Assembly (NCBI GenBank): GCA_010405405.1
Contig: MU004234.1
Coordinates: 230,993-294,992, forward strand
Direction of reading: 5' to 3'
DNA from: Microthyrium microscopicum
Lineage: Eukaryota; Ascomycota; Dothideomycetes; Microthyriales; Microthyriaceae
DNA length: 64,000 nucleotides
Shown: piece after piece, positions 23,646 to 34,959 of the stretch
Numbering within the stretch: position 1 is the stretch's first letter
Layout: every line of letters starts with the position of its first letter
The notes under the pieces: generated by a model
Seen by the model: the letters and a program-made list of their open reading frames with translations, nothing else
Told to the model about the DNA's origin: nothing
Database searches by the model: none
Program-made: the position numbers and the translations under genes

Positions 23646-24742
23646 ATGGCCGGCATTTTTGAGAAAAGTGTCGTCGCCGTTGGCAAGCGTGGCGTGTCGT
23701 CGTCATGTCTCTCTCACACCTCATCAACGCTTTTCCGATCGCAACGTAATGCAACACTTTCACAACTGCTACCTGTCATTGCCGTAAGGCATTCATCGCA
23801 TTCGCCAATGGGTCACCCTCCTACCAACGCAAGACCGAAGGTCACACTCAATACCTTGACGTCCATGTACAAGAAAGGGGACCCTATCACCATGTTAACC
23901 GCCTATGACTTTCCTTCCGCTCACGTCGCAGACCATGCTGGCATGGACATGATATTAGTCGGTGACAGTCTCGCCATGGTCGCATTAGGTCTGGAAGATA
24001 CCAGCGAGGTTACCTTGGAAGAGATGATTATGTGTTCTCGGGCAGTCAGTCGAGCTGTGAAGGGCGCCTTTACTGCAAGTCTACCAAACTTCTCCTCCCT
24101 AACTACTTTACTAACGCGTTACAGGTTGGCGATCTTCCCATGGGTAGTTATGAGATATCGCCTCAACAAGCGATGACCAGTGCCTTTCGTCTACTAAAAG
24201 AAGGCCGTGTGCAGTCAGTCAAATTAGAAGGCGGAGCGTCCATGGCACCCACCATCAAGGCCATGACTGATGCAGGCATTCCAGTTCTTGCACATATAGG
24301 CTTGACTCCTCAACGACAGCATGCACTTGGAGGCTTTCGCGTGCAAGGCAAAACAGTAAAGTCAGCGATGGCGCTGCTACATGATGCGCTCGCGGTACAA
24401 GAGGCTGGCGCATATGCAGTCGTGCTTGAAGCAGTCCCGGCACCGATCGCAGAGATGGTAACGAAAAAGCTTCGGATACCGACTATTGGTATTGGCGCTG
24501 GCAATGGTACCTCCGGACAGGTACTGGTGCAGGTAGATATGCTTGGTAACTTTCCACCTGGCCGATATGTGCCAAAATTCGTCAAACGCTATGGTGATGT
24601 TTGGAGTGAAGCTTTGAAAGGGATTGAAGCCTACAAAGAAGAAGTCAAAAGTCGGGCGTATCCTGCAGAAGAACATGGGTATGCTGTGAAAGAGGAGGTA
24701 GTCAACAACTTTCAAGCACTTCTAGAAAAGGGTGATCAGTAG
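23646..24742 (+). CDS. panB: 3-methyl-2-oxobutanoate hydroxymethyltransferase (ketopantoate hydroxymethyltransferase), 348 aa
   Basis: Exon 1 is 23646-24074 and exon 2 is 24125-24742. The intron starts with GCAAGT and ends with TTACAG, so it is a GC-AG intron; using it restores the family text GAFT-VGDLPMGSYE. The enzyme adds a hydroxymethyl group from methylenetetrahydrofolate to 2-oxoisovalerate, the first step of pantothenate synthesis. Visible family signatures are MLTAYDFPSAHVADHAGMD, the metal-binding VGDSLAMV, VKLEGG, HIGLTPQ and TIGIGAGNGTSGQVLVQ. The first about 60 residues are Ser/Arg-rich and poor in acidic residues, consistent with a mitochondrial targeting peptide. No competing GT donor near 24074 gives as good an alignment. 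Confidence 0.95.
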
Positions 24743-25104
24743 TAGTCGTTAATCTCTGTAACTGTGTCTTGGTGAAGCGTTGGGAAGGGTCGGTGTTTGC
24801 TGTTTGATTTTACAATTACCCAACATAGCGATGGTCTGGTTTCCGCTTTAAAGATACAATCATGCAATAGCTTTCATTTACATCAGTTTGATTCAGTGAA
24901 TTCGATATTGATGTGAAGACCGTTGAGACTAACAAACTATCTATTGTTCACTCGTTGTCGCGTTATTACAAATCGGCGTTTTCACTGTATCGTTGCGCAT
25001 ATTGGATACCTACTTATAACTTTATAAGTAGTTCAAGCGTTGTTTCGTCTTTTTACACAGAGAGATTGGATCTTTTCTGGCTTATGATACATGCTTCAAG
25101 TATA
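24743..25104. other. Intergenic
   Basis: AT-rich spacer with no gene signal beyond flanking untranslated regions. Confidence 0.55.
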
Positions 25105-25757
25105 ATGGCCCCTGAACCACTTTACACTGAATCCAAAATGCAGCCTACTTTTTCGGGTCTGATGCTACCGTATCCATTTCGTTTGCAATGGATACTCGTT
25201 ACTTGGCGAAATATCTACGTGGCCCTTGGATTTGCTTTCGCCCAAATGTTCATCATGTTTCTGGGCCATCTAGCACCACAGTCTCTTGCGCCTTCAGGAA
25301 TGCTCATGTAAGTGCATTATCGAGCATTGGTAGCTTGTCAATCTGATATCAAAATAGAATTCTCTGGGTCGCAATGGCGATAAACTTTGGCTGGATGAAC
25401 ATAGTGGATGCGTTCAAAAACCCTTTAGTGGCCGATATCGAGCAGAGTATGTTTGATGCATCCTCCGAAGTAACGGGCAAAGAAGAGGATGAGTATATCA
25501 GACATTACACACCTGACAGACCCCAGCCCGATTACTCGCAGTATGATGCAGGTCCGGGTGAAGCCACGAATGGCGAGATTTTGGAGGGTAATGGATCTGT
25601 CAGACCACACAAGCATAGTCAAAGGCAGGGCGCTGCTCCGTTGTTTAACATCGTGTGGGGTACTACCGCAAGAGACAGGGATACAAAGAAGGATGCTTCT
25701 AGCAGAGAACATGGACATGACGAGCCGCAGCCGAATAGGTTATCCGACTATGACTGA
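25105..25757 (+). CDS. Small membrane protein with two hydrophobic helices and acidic/hydrophilic tail, 200 aa
   Basis: Exon 1 25105-25307 and exon 2 25358-25757 are joined across a 50-nt intron (GTAAGTG to AAAATAG), giving a continuous second helix around MLIILWVAMAINFGWMNIVD. The first helix is about WRNIYVALGFAFAQMFIMFL. The remaining about 110 residues are hydrophilic, with many Asp, Glu, Gln and Arg, and probably face the cytosol. I do not recognise the family. An in-frame start at 25084 exists, but the ATG at 25105 gives a compact N-terminus. The frame-preserving splice across a conserved-looking helix argues that the gene is real. Confidence 0.65.
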
Positions 25758-26332
25758 AATCTGATATCACGACACAAATTCACCTCCGAAGCCGCTATTG
25801 GGGCTGGCTTTTGCTATAGTTGTTCGCCTCTTGGAAAGCACGCAATACATCAATCGACTGATGTTTACCACATGGTATCACAATGAAGAGGTGGTAGTAC
25901 TAATTATGCTTCATGAAATTTGCAAACCACTTATCTGCTATGTTAATCGCATTGTGTAGCAGTCTCATTATTCCTTCTCTGTATTGATCCAGATATGTTT
26001 TTGAAGCCAAACTTGGAAGGCCATTAAGCCTGTACAATATCGACATGCTAATTGCATTGTGTCCTTTTGCAATTCGTGAGCCGTAATAATCATTGATTTC
26101 AATATCTCCGACGGAAAGGGGCTTATTTGTACGCGAGGATAAAAAGAGAGTGGAACTCAGAAGGGTGAATTAGACGGAACAGTATTGGAAGTTGAAAGAA
26201 ATCCCACGTTGTTGACTCCTGAAGCGCGTGGAGGAGCAGGGATTCCACGTGGCGGTTCACGATACAAGGATTTTCTCGAGGATTAGTACCGACCTCACCA
26301 TCAACTGACAACCACCATCCATCAATCTCAGG
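25758..26332. other. Intergenic
   Basis: No gene seen; the minus-strand frame at 26123-26494 overlaps the ICP55 first exon and has no recognisable content. Confidence 0.5.
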
Positions 26333-28167
26333 ATGCGCCAGATTTTTCGTGTCATCAGGCCGGTGATACGCAATGGCGTACGACATGGGAAGAGACCAGA
26401 CCAAGCGCGATGGTTTACACAGTCGCGGCGCTGTATGCAAGTGTCTGCTGCCGACCTGCAGTTTGGACAACCAGTGCACGAGACACATCCTCATTTGCTC
26501 AAGGCTGGCGAACGTAAGGACATATCACCCGTTTCTAGATCTACGATGTTCTGACATTTTGACAAGTAACACGCGGGATTACAGCTCTGGAATATTATCA
26601 ACGGCGGCAGAAATTAGCTGCGTTGCTTCCAGAGAAGTCGATAGCGATCCTTGCTGCAGCTGATGTGAAGTATCGATCTGGACCTGTCTTTTATCCGTTT
26701 CATCAAAATACAGACTTTTTCTACCTGACTGGTGAGTAAAGTATAAAAGCATTTGATTAGTGGTACTAAACTCACGTAGGATTTCAGGAGCCAGAGGCAG
26801 TGGCAATAATAGGTAAGTGTTGTCCACCCCAAATTGAAATGGTTGCATCAAATAACTTTTTCAGACAAGAGAAGTTCAGAACCAGTCTTTCATTTGCTAG
26901 TCAGAGAGAAAGATGCTCAAGCAGAGCTTTGGGAGGGAGCTAGATCTGGAACCCAAGCGGCAATGGACGTATTCAACGCCGACGAGGTAAGTAGAATCCT
27001 CACCATCAATCTATGCGATCTACTAATAATATCAGTCTGGCGATGTCACACAACTCAGTACACTGCTTCCGAAAATTCTGGATGGAGCGACGAATGTGTA
27101 CACTAATCTTCAACATCTGTCAACTCCTGACTCAAGTGTCTCGCGATTCTTCAATTCGACCTCGAAAGACTCAAAGTTCAGCTCCATGCTAGGAAGGCTT
27201 AACGATGGATCCAAGCTGCAAGCCCAATCCCTTGAGCCACTCATGAGCGAAATCCGAGTCCTCAAAAGTCAGGCGGAAGTTGCCGTTATGCGTAAGGCTG
27301 GTCAAATATCTGGAAGAGTATTGACCGATGCAATGAGACAACCATGGGAGACAGAAAAGGACCTACACGCTTTTCTCGACTACCAATTCAGAATCAAAGG
27401 GTGCGACTCCGAAGCATACGTGCCTGTAGTAGCTAGTGGAAAGAATGCATTGGGCATTCACTACGTTCGAAACGACGAAGAAATAAACGACGGATCCATG
27501 ATCTTGACAGATGCAGGCGGATCCTATGGTGGTTATATCACTGACATAACGCGAACTTGGCCGAATTCAGGGAAGTTTACTGACCTTCAACGAGATCTTT
27601 ACGAGACAGTGCTTCAAGTACAGCGATCGTGTGTGGCGCTTTGTCGTGAAGATGCTAATCTTTCGCTGGATGAGATACATAACGTCGCTACAAGATCATT
27701 GAAAGACGGGCTGAAGCGCTTGAACTTTGACGTATCAGGCAACGTGAGTTTGTATCCAATTGGCATGGACCCAGTTCGCTGACCACTGGAATGTAGGCTA
27801 TGGATATTCTGTTTCCACATCATTTGGGCCACCACATTGGATTAGACGTTCACGACTGCCGCAAGATTCCACGAAGAGACAAGCTAAAGGACGGAATGTG
27901 CGTCACGATAGAACCGTAAGTCACTCTACTCCTATAAAATATTCCAATGGCTGACAATGGTAGTGGCATATACGTTCCAGACAATGACCGCTGGCCTGCT
28001 TGGTTTCGAGGCATGGGCATTCGAATAGAAGATAGCATCTGTGTGACCAAAGGACATCCACTTGTTCTTACCACAGAAGCAGTCAAAGAGGTATATTTCT
28101 TCAACAATGTTGAATCTTGCTAGACTAACGAAACCAGGTGGTTGATATTGAGGCTTTGAGACACTGA
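26333..28167 (+). CDS. icp55: Mitochondrial intermediate-cleaving Xaa-Pro aminopeptidase (ICP55/XPNPEP3 type), 494 aa
   Basis: Eight exons join in phase: 26333-26513, 26567-26731, 26780-26812, 26865-26986, 27036-27743, 27797-27915, 27964-28090 and 28138-28167. The N-terminal domain has the typical YYQRRQKLAALLPEKS and FYPFHQNTDFFYLTG segments. The pita-bread catalytic domain shows the five metal ligands: two Asp in TDAGGSYGGYITDITRTWP, the His of HHLGHHIGLDVHD, and the Glu residues of IEPGIYVP and GIRIEDS. ICP55 trims one residue from N-termini left by the mitochondrial processing peptidase and so stabilises matrix proteins. The Arg-rich first 40 residues fit a mitochondrial presequence. Exon 3 is only 33 nt and exon 8 only 30 nt. 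Confidence 0.93.
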
Positions 28168-29165
28168 TCCGCCATACCCAACATAAACATAACTGTACTA
28201 TATTGTTTTCAATACTTGCATATAAACGGAAGCATCGCAGCATTCATGGACCTGGAAATCTCCATACAGGTCTCAGTATTATTCCTGTGTGGAAAGCGCA
28301 CGGTCGCGCAAGCCACATAAGTCGGCTGCGATGGAGGTTGGGAGATGAGGTTATTGTACACCACACTATCACGCAGAGCATCTACCGCGTTGCAGCTACG
28401 TATGGCAAGATTTTATTTGGTGTGTATAGAAGTAATACTCCTTTTAGTAGATGTTAGAAGTAAATCTCAGCTTAGTTGATATGGAAATCTTCTTCCAACT
28501 GCTCAAGCCCATTGGCATATCCATCCATCCGCATGATATATCCAATAACTCACGATCCAGGTACACGACGACGCTAACATCGTTCCTGCAGATGAACGAG
28601 ATCTTACGATCTAAAAAGGACGTTTTGAACGGTTCAGATCTCCAGCGGAAAATAAATGCGCGAATATGATTGGCCATGTGGGTCCAGGAAATCGCAAGGC
28701 TGGGAATGTGGCGCTTTTGCAATCAGCTCATTGGCCAGCCTTCTCAACGTCTGCACTCAACACCATCTTTTCTAAGGAGTTTGCCGTTCTGGTGAGGCTG
28801 GGATAGACGCTACAGTCAGGTTCAGCTACCAATTTGTGAGCGGTGTACCGAAATAGGTGATGATGAGAAGCGGTTTTTGGCTCTGAATGGCTGCAACTGG
28901 ATCTGCAGGTCTTATTTGGGAAGGAGATCTTGGAGATATTCCGCTTTTGTTGCAGTGGAGTTCTTTCTGAAGAGTAGAAGACGTTGCTGCTCGTTCTTGA
29001 TGGTATATCTTGCTCTTGCCAAGCTCTTTGCGTATTGCTCTTTCCATCCCATCCCATCTTTCTTCCTACCTTACCTACACATGATTTCTCGCGTTGTCGC
29101 GTAGAGTCCTTTTCAGCGTCAAACTTGTCTTTAGCATCGCATTATACCTCCTACTCTTCATAATC
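28168..29165. other. Intergenic, no recognised gene
   Basis: Minus-strand open frames at 28444-28722, 28728-29057 and 28826-29047 have no recognisable domain. The last one starts with a Lys/Glu-rich helix-like segment and could be part of a small unrecognised gene, but I cannot support it. Confidence 0.4.
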
Positions 29166-30669
29166 ATGTTGCATATACTTCTTTCAGCACTTTTACTATG
29201 CATAAGTATATCTCCCCTCCTGATCGTCTCAGCTCAAGCTAACCCCCTTCGCAGTACAACTCACATCCGCAATATCAACAACATGTCCCGACCCAAACCT
29301 CTGCTTCTCCCTCTCCATCCCAACAACGACCGCCTCTAGCGGCATAGGCGACATATACCTCCGCATCACCGCACCCACCACCTACTCATGGGTAGCACTC
29401 GCCCAAGGCAGCCAGATGGCGAACGCCAACTTCTTCCTCATCTATACAGCCGCAAACACCACGAATCTGACACTCTCGCCTCGCTCTTCGACTGGAAATA
29501 TCATGCCGACATATAATTCTGCCATACAAGCAGAAATACTACCCGGTTCAGGTGTAGTGAACAATCAGATGGTCGCGTACATCCGCTGTTCCAACTGCAG
29601 TACCTGGACAGGTGGTAGTATGGATTTCACGGCGTCAAGCACGAATTGGATATGGGCAACGTATCAGGGGGCGCCGATGAATACAGATGACCCGGCGGCT
29701 TCGATAGTGAAACATGATGCTGGTTCCTATGGTCATATCGCGTTTGGGGCTGATGCGAAAGGAGGTAGTGTTGACGACTTGACTACCACTGGAGCTGGTT
29801 CGACGACGTTCCGGTCAGCGGAGGATCCGACGACGGCGTATTTGATTGCGATCCACGGAATTATTGCAGCGGTGATGTTCGCTATTGTGTTTCCACTAGG
29901 CGGGATTTTGATACGAATTGGAAAGTCCAAGAATTTGCTGTGGATACATGCGGGTCTGCAATTAGGCGGTCTGGTGGGATATCTGGCTGCATTTGGGTTG
30001 GGGATTTGGCTGATAGCGCATGGCTTCCAGGTATGTTTCCTCCATCTTTCAGGAATCTATTGCTAACTGGCACAGTCTCATGTAACTGATAAGCATTTCA
30101 TCATTGGCGTTCTAGTCATGTTGATGCTACTTTGCCAGGGACCGCTTGGGTGGCTCCACCATCGCTGGTTCGTGATGAAAGATCGACGCACCGTTTTCTC
30201 ACATCTCCACCTCTGGTTCGGACGTCTAGTGATCCCACTAGGAATGGTCAATGCTGTATTTGGACTACTCCTCGCAAGCGCACCGGTCTGGAAATTGGCG
30301 CTATACTGTGCTGTGGCTAGCACCTTTCTCTTCATGTACTGTGTAGCAATCGTAATCGGGGAAAGAAGGAGACCTCAACAACAAACAAGACCTGCCGTTT
30401 TGACACGGAGAATTACTAGACGAGAGATATCAACTGCGCCTCAAGAGTGGAGAGTCAGCACCGTCAGCACTGCAAGCTGGCCATCGAGCAAGGACAGCTT
30501 TGTGACTGCAGTAGAGGACAAGGAGGATTTTGAGATAAAGATGCCAGCGCGTGTACTGCCTCGAAGAATGAGCATTAGACATGTTCCGGCGTCACCGGTG
30601 GTTGAGTTTGTTCCTTATTCTTTGGAGGATAGGAATATGGAGGATGATGATGAGCGTGTTTGGTTATGA
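29166..30669 (+). CDS. DOMON domain plus cytochrome b561-type membrane protein, 469 aa
   Basis: Exons 29166-29205, 29255-30030 and 30076-30669 join in phase. The tiny first exon plus exon 2 gives a clean signal peptide (MLHILLSALLLCIIQLTSA), reached through a 49-nt intron with a CTAAC branch site. The next about 200 residues form a secreted DOMON / cellobiose-dehydrogenase-cytochrome-like domain (YLRITAPTTYSWVALAQGS near its start). Five membrane helices follow, carrying the four His expected for two b hemes: IAIHGIIAA, WIHAGLQLG, DKHFIIGV and FSHLHLWFG. The tail of about 130 residues is basic then acidic and cytosolic. Such proteins move electrons across the plasma membrane, probably for metal or quinone reduction outside the cell; the physiological donor and acceptor cannot be read from sequence. 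Confidence 0.88.
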
Positions 30670-31201
30670 ATCCATGAATAATGTGTTTATGTACTAGTAA
30701 TGATTAATGATGTACTGCTATACCTGAGCTTAGCTTGCTTTCTATACCTACGATATCTACCTTTATCCTTTATGATGCTCGTGTATTGAACTTCTCATCA
30801 TATATCGTTGATTATTCTATTACCAGGTGATCTCTTACGCATTCGAAGGGAGTTGAAAAGCTTGATCATAGAGCATGGTCGATTCCGCCAACGAAGCCAG
30901 AACTGACACGCCATTAATTCAGTCCATTGGTGGTAAAAACCTTCAAAATGAGAAGTATGATGAGCTGGCAATGTGTTGTTGTCGTTGGACAGCTAGAGCT
31001 CTTGTTTGCTCTCACCTCAAGCTCGACTGAAGTTGAGCCCCCACTTCAACTTCAACCTTACAGTGCAACATCAACTTTGTGGCAAAGCCTCACCTTTTTA
31101 TCTTCACCCTCCAACGTTCAAATGGATTACCATTTCTTTCCTTCTCCTACAGTTCTGAGTTGAGCTGCAACAATCCTGTCTTACCTGGCTTACAAAACTT
31201 C
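30670..31201. other. Intergenic
   Basis: 3' flank of the b561 gene and promoter/leader of the sirtuin gene. No other signal seen. Confidence 0.55.
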
Positions 31202-32173
31202 ATGATGGCGGCCTCCACAACGCGTCTATCAACCCTCTATCCCCACATACCCCCCTCCGCCATCGAAAGTTTCCATGCTCACCTAGCCTCCTCCACCCGC
31301 GTCCTCGCCCTCCTAGGCGCCGGCCTCTCCGCCTCCTCCGGTCTACCCACCTTCCGCGGCGCCGGCGGTCTCTGGCGCACGCACGAAGCAACCGACCTCG
31401 CCACACCGCAAGCCTTCTCCGCAGACCCAGGCCTCGTATGGCAATTCTACAGCTACCGACGGCACATGGCACTGAACGTAAAGCCCAACATGGCCCACTA
31501 CGCGCTCGCAGAGTTCGCAAAGAAGATGCCAGGTTTCCAAACGCTCAGCCAGAACGTCGATGGCCTAAGTCCACGGGCAGGCCATCCAGCGGAACAGTTG
31601 AAGTTGTTGCATGGGAGTCTGTTTGATGTGAAATGCCATAACTTCTTCTGCAACTATGTGGAGACCGCAAATTATACAGATCCTATAGTGCCTGCCCTTG
31701 CGCTTCCAACAGATGAGGATGTCGATCTCACTACAAACGCTGCGCGCGAAGCGTCGCGTGAGGCGAGGGAACTTGATATAGCGGACATCAGTGTTGCGCT
31801 GCCTGATGTGCCGGAAACAGCACTTCCACACTGTCCATCGTGCGGTGGGCTATTACGGCCAGGCGTGGTATGGTTTGGGGAGAGTTTGCCGGCAGGTGTG
31901 CTGGAGACTGTGGATGCGTTTCTGGAGGATCCGCTGGGCGTGGATCTGATATTGGTGATTGGAACTTCTGCAAGAGTGTTTCCGGCCGCGGGGTATATTG
32001 AGATTGCGAGGTCAAGAGGAGCGAGGGTGGCGGTGATTAATACGGAGATGGACTTGCCGCCGGGGCAGTTGACGAAGGATGACTGGTTCTTTCAGGGTGA
32101 TGCGGCTGTCATTGTGCCTGAACTGCTTAGGCCGGTGGTGGGGGATTTGGAGGGTGTGGAGGAGAAGTTATGA
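31202..32173 (+). CDS. NAD-dependent protein deacylase, SIRT5-like sirtuin, 323 aa
   Basis: Single exon. The NAD-binding motif GAGLSASSGLPTFRGAGGLWR, the catalytic His137 in LKLLHGSLFDVKC, the TLSQNVDGL loop and IGTSARVFPAAGY identify a class III sirtuin. Tyr83 and Arg86 in QFYSYRRHMAL align with SIRT5 Tyr102 and Arg105, which bind succinyl- and malonyl-lysine, so deacylation of acidic acyl groups is predicted over plain deacetylation. The zinc site is Cys145, Cys150, Cys211 and Cys214, with about 60 residues between the two pairs. The first half is strikingly C-rich at third codon positions compared with the second. ATG 31202 was chosen because upstream in-frame sequence looks like leader; 31205 is also an ATG. 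Confidence 0.92.
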   Translation: MMAASTTRLSTLYPHIPPSAIESFHAHLASSTRVLALLGAGLSASSGLPTFRGAGGLWRTHEATDLATPQAFSADPGLVWQFYSYRRHMALNVKPNMAHYALAEFAKKMPGFQTLSQNVDGLSPRAGHPAEQLKLLHGSLFDVKCHNFFCNYVETANYTDPIVPALALPTDEDVDLTTNAAREASREARELDIADISVALPDVPETALPHCPSCGGLLRPGVVWFGESLPAGVLETVDAFLEDPLGVDLILVIGTSARVFPAAGYIEIARSRGARVAVINTEMDLPPGQLTKDDWFFQGDAAVIVPELLRPVVGDLEGVEEKL

Positions 32174-33024
32174 GAAGGCAATTGGTGTTTAGCGGGGAGT
32201 GGAGGTGGTCATGTTGCGAGTAATGGTGCATATCAATCATAGAAAAAGTGCTATGGTTAGAAGATGAGGCTGGATGTCAATGGATGGTCATACAGCAAAT
32301 ACAGGCTTATATGTCAGGTGGAGATGTAACGACTCACGAATCAAACGTAATTACACATTAGCAGCATTTAGTATGTGATGATTATCTATTCATGATAGGC
32401 TCTCATGAGTTTCGAGAGATTTTTCGGGAGGTTGAACACTGCATAAGAGTGCTATTTGGTAGTGTGACCAAAGTACGAGGGAAGGCTAGCGACGAGGCTG
32501 GAATTTTGAAGAGTTAGCTTCCAACTCAGCCAATTTTGATGAGATAGAGAAAATATTGTTGTCAGAATTTTTGATAAAGATTGTATGACAGTTTTCAAAT
32601 ATTACAAGAAATAATAGGGAAAATGGAGAGGTCAATGGGATGTTTATGTTGTTTCTTCTGGACGTGTTGTTGCTGGGCCAATTCAACTGGCGATGGCGGC
32701 ATTAGCGTGGGTTGCACGGTCCATGGCCTCCCAAAGTCAAGTCTCGCAGCAAAACATCACCAAACCACACCAAGCTCTCCCAACACTCAAACTCTCCAGC
32801 TTCTTTATTATATTCCCCCAAAACCCAACCCTCCCACACTCCAGCCTGCCCTATATCAAGCTGTCATAACATCCCCGTCCCCCAAGCAATATCATGTTCG
32901 TCTGATCAGCTCGCGAACTACTCCTTGGCTCCTGCTTTCGCGCTTCTCCTCCGTCCCTGTCGCGTAGGATCCCCTGCTCTTCCCGTGTAGCCAATACCCC
33001 ACAACTACAACCTCCACACTCTCT
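32174..33024. other. Intergenic
   Basis: 3' flank of the sirtuin gene and C/T-rich leader of the DBF4 gene (about 32740-33024). Open frames here are low-complexity leader sequence. Confidence 0.55.
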
Positions 33025-34959
33025 ATGGCCGCCCTCTCTATACATCCAAGTCCTCATGCAATGCGAGACATGAATTCCACACGCGTGCCTTTACGAGACG
33101 CTTCTTCTGCCCTTCTCAACTCTCCCCTCCGACCTGCCTCTACCGCCATAGTTGGCGCCAAACGCCTGAGAAATGGTGCTGCCACAGGCCAGGAAAATAC
33201 GCGTGATGGCACGTACCACAATGGTCACAATACCAAGAGACAGTTTGTCGAGGGTGATGAGCGGGATGTAAGGCAGCAAGCTCTTCCAAAGAGATCGACC
33301 CAGCCTACTGCTCTTCAACGCAAATTGGAGGCGGCTAGAGTCCCCTCTGCTGCAACTCGAGCAAAGACACAAAGCCAGACTCAAGATCAGAATACAGACT
33401 CTATTCGCCAATGGCGGAAACACTACCTGAGAGTGTTCCCTAGTTTCAATATTTACTTTGAGAACATCCCCAAAGACACGCATCGTCGACTGGCAGACTC
33501 TATTCGTCAGCTAGGAGCTGTAAGTTATATCCTTGCTCTGGTCAACATGATGTACTAATTTTATCTTAGACTGAAGCAGCTTTCTTCGATAGAGATGTTA
33601 CTCATGTTGTAACTTCTCGTGTCGTGTCTGGTTCAGATGCACCCTCCACTTCGAGTTCGACAGGCTTGAGATCTCCCAACAAAGATGGTGCTCATCCAGC
33701 AACCATCAATCCCTCCTTATTGGATAACCAGCAGCGGCACTCAAAGTTCACCTTTGAGATGAACAAAAAGTTGCCATCAGCATCGTAAGTTTGTTGTTTC
33801 TGTTGTCAAGGTCCTTCTAACGCGTTATAGCAACGATTTTATTTCTAGAGCTAAAGAGATGGGTATCAAAGTCTGGACGATCGACAAACTCAATCGAATG
33901 TTGAACGCACTGGCAGTCCATGAGCAAGATGAAACTAGCCAAGACCAACGTCAAGCTCATGGAAAGGACAAGCCATCACGTGAGGCTGAACTCTCGAGAT
34001 TGCTCAATCAAGACAAGCGATACGCTGCATCTGACAAGTCCTGGATGGTGGATATGGTGACCTTCCGAGGTTACTATGTCTACGTACGTGATATGGATGA
34101 GCGGTCAAAGCCAATCATGATTCGAGATTATCCCAAAGCCGCTGCCAAGGAGCAAGGAAAGTGGCCACAACTACGTGTGCAGCCACCATCAAGATGTCCA
34201 TTCCTCGATGATGGCCCACAACGGCGGGCTACTGCACCTAATCCTGCTCGTCCTGCTGAAAAGCCTCGGACGCGTGCTGCAACTACTGGACCGGTAGCTG
34301 TTCAGAAGGATGTATCTCGTCAAGCGTTAGCAGAGGTCGCCAATCCGCCTGGCATGAAGCCTCCACCAACCAAGCGCAACGTTAGTAACGATCAATTGCC
34401 GTTGTTTGGCAGTGCACAGATGTCCTTGCGTCGAAATCCTCGATTTGTCCAGGGTGAACCTGTTGCGTCTGGTCTTCAAGCTTCCAATGTCACATCTGCT
34501 GTCAGATCTCAAATGATCTCGAGTACTGCCGCCGCACCAGGTGGCAAGGCTGGTGCATCACGAGAGCTCAACGCCCTTAAGCGAAAGCTACTAGAGAAGA
34601 ATGGTGCTGGTGATGCTGCCTATCTAACCCAGTTGCGTGGAGCTGTGAATGATGATATGGTCCGTCCAACCAAGCGCAAGGCGCTGAATGATATCGTCGA
34701 GGAAGAGGAGGCAGCTCGTACCAAACCCGCTGCACGAAAGAAGCGCGTCGTGGAGAAGGAGGCCAAACCTGGCTATTGCGAAAATTGCCGCGATAAGTTT
34801 GACGATTTCGATGAGGTGAGAAAGTCCAACCCACTAAGAGGCCGCATATACTAACTGTTCTATCAGCATATTCTTTCCAAGGAGCATCGCAAATTTGCTA
34901 TCGACAACAAGAACTTCAAAGATCTTGACGCCCTGCTCAACAAGCTCGCACGCATCTGA
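33025..34959 (+). CDS. dbf4: DBF4/Dfp1/Him1-type regulatory subunit of Cdc7 kinase, 595 aa
   Basis: Exons 33025-33519, 33570-33784, 33831-34815 and 34867-34959 join in phase. Three family regions appear in order. Motif N is BRCT-like, around FPSFNIYFENIP to RDVTHVVTSR. Motif M is in SKPIMIRDYPK followed by WPQLRVQPPSRCPF. Motif C is the DBF4 zinc finger PGYCENCRDKFDDFDEHIL then SKEHRKFA, a C2-H2 site completed only by the last splice. The protein activates Cdc7 kinase to phosphorylate MCM helicase at replication origins in the nucleus. The Ala/Pro/Arg-rich linkers between motifs are normal. In-frame ATGs at 33061 and 33073 are alternative starts. Confidence 0.93.
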
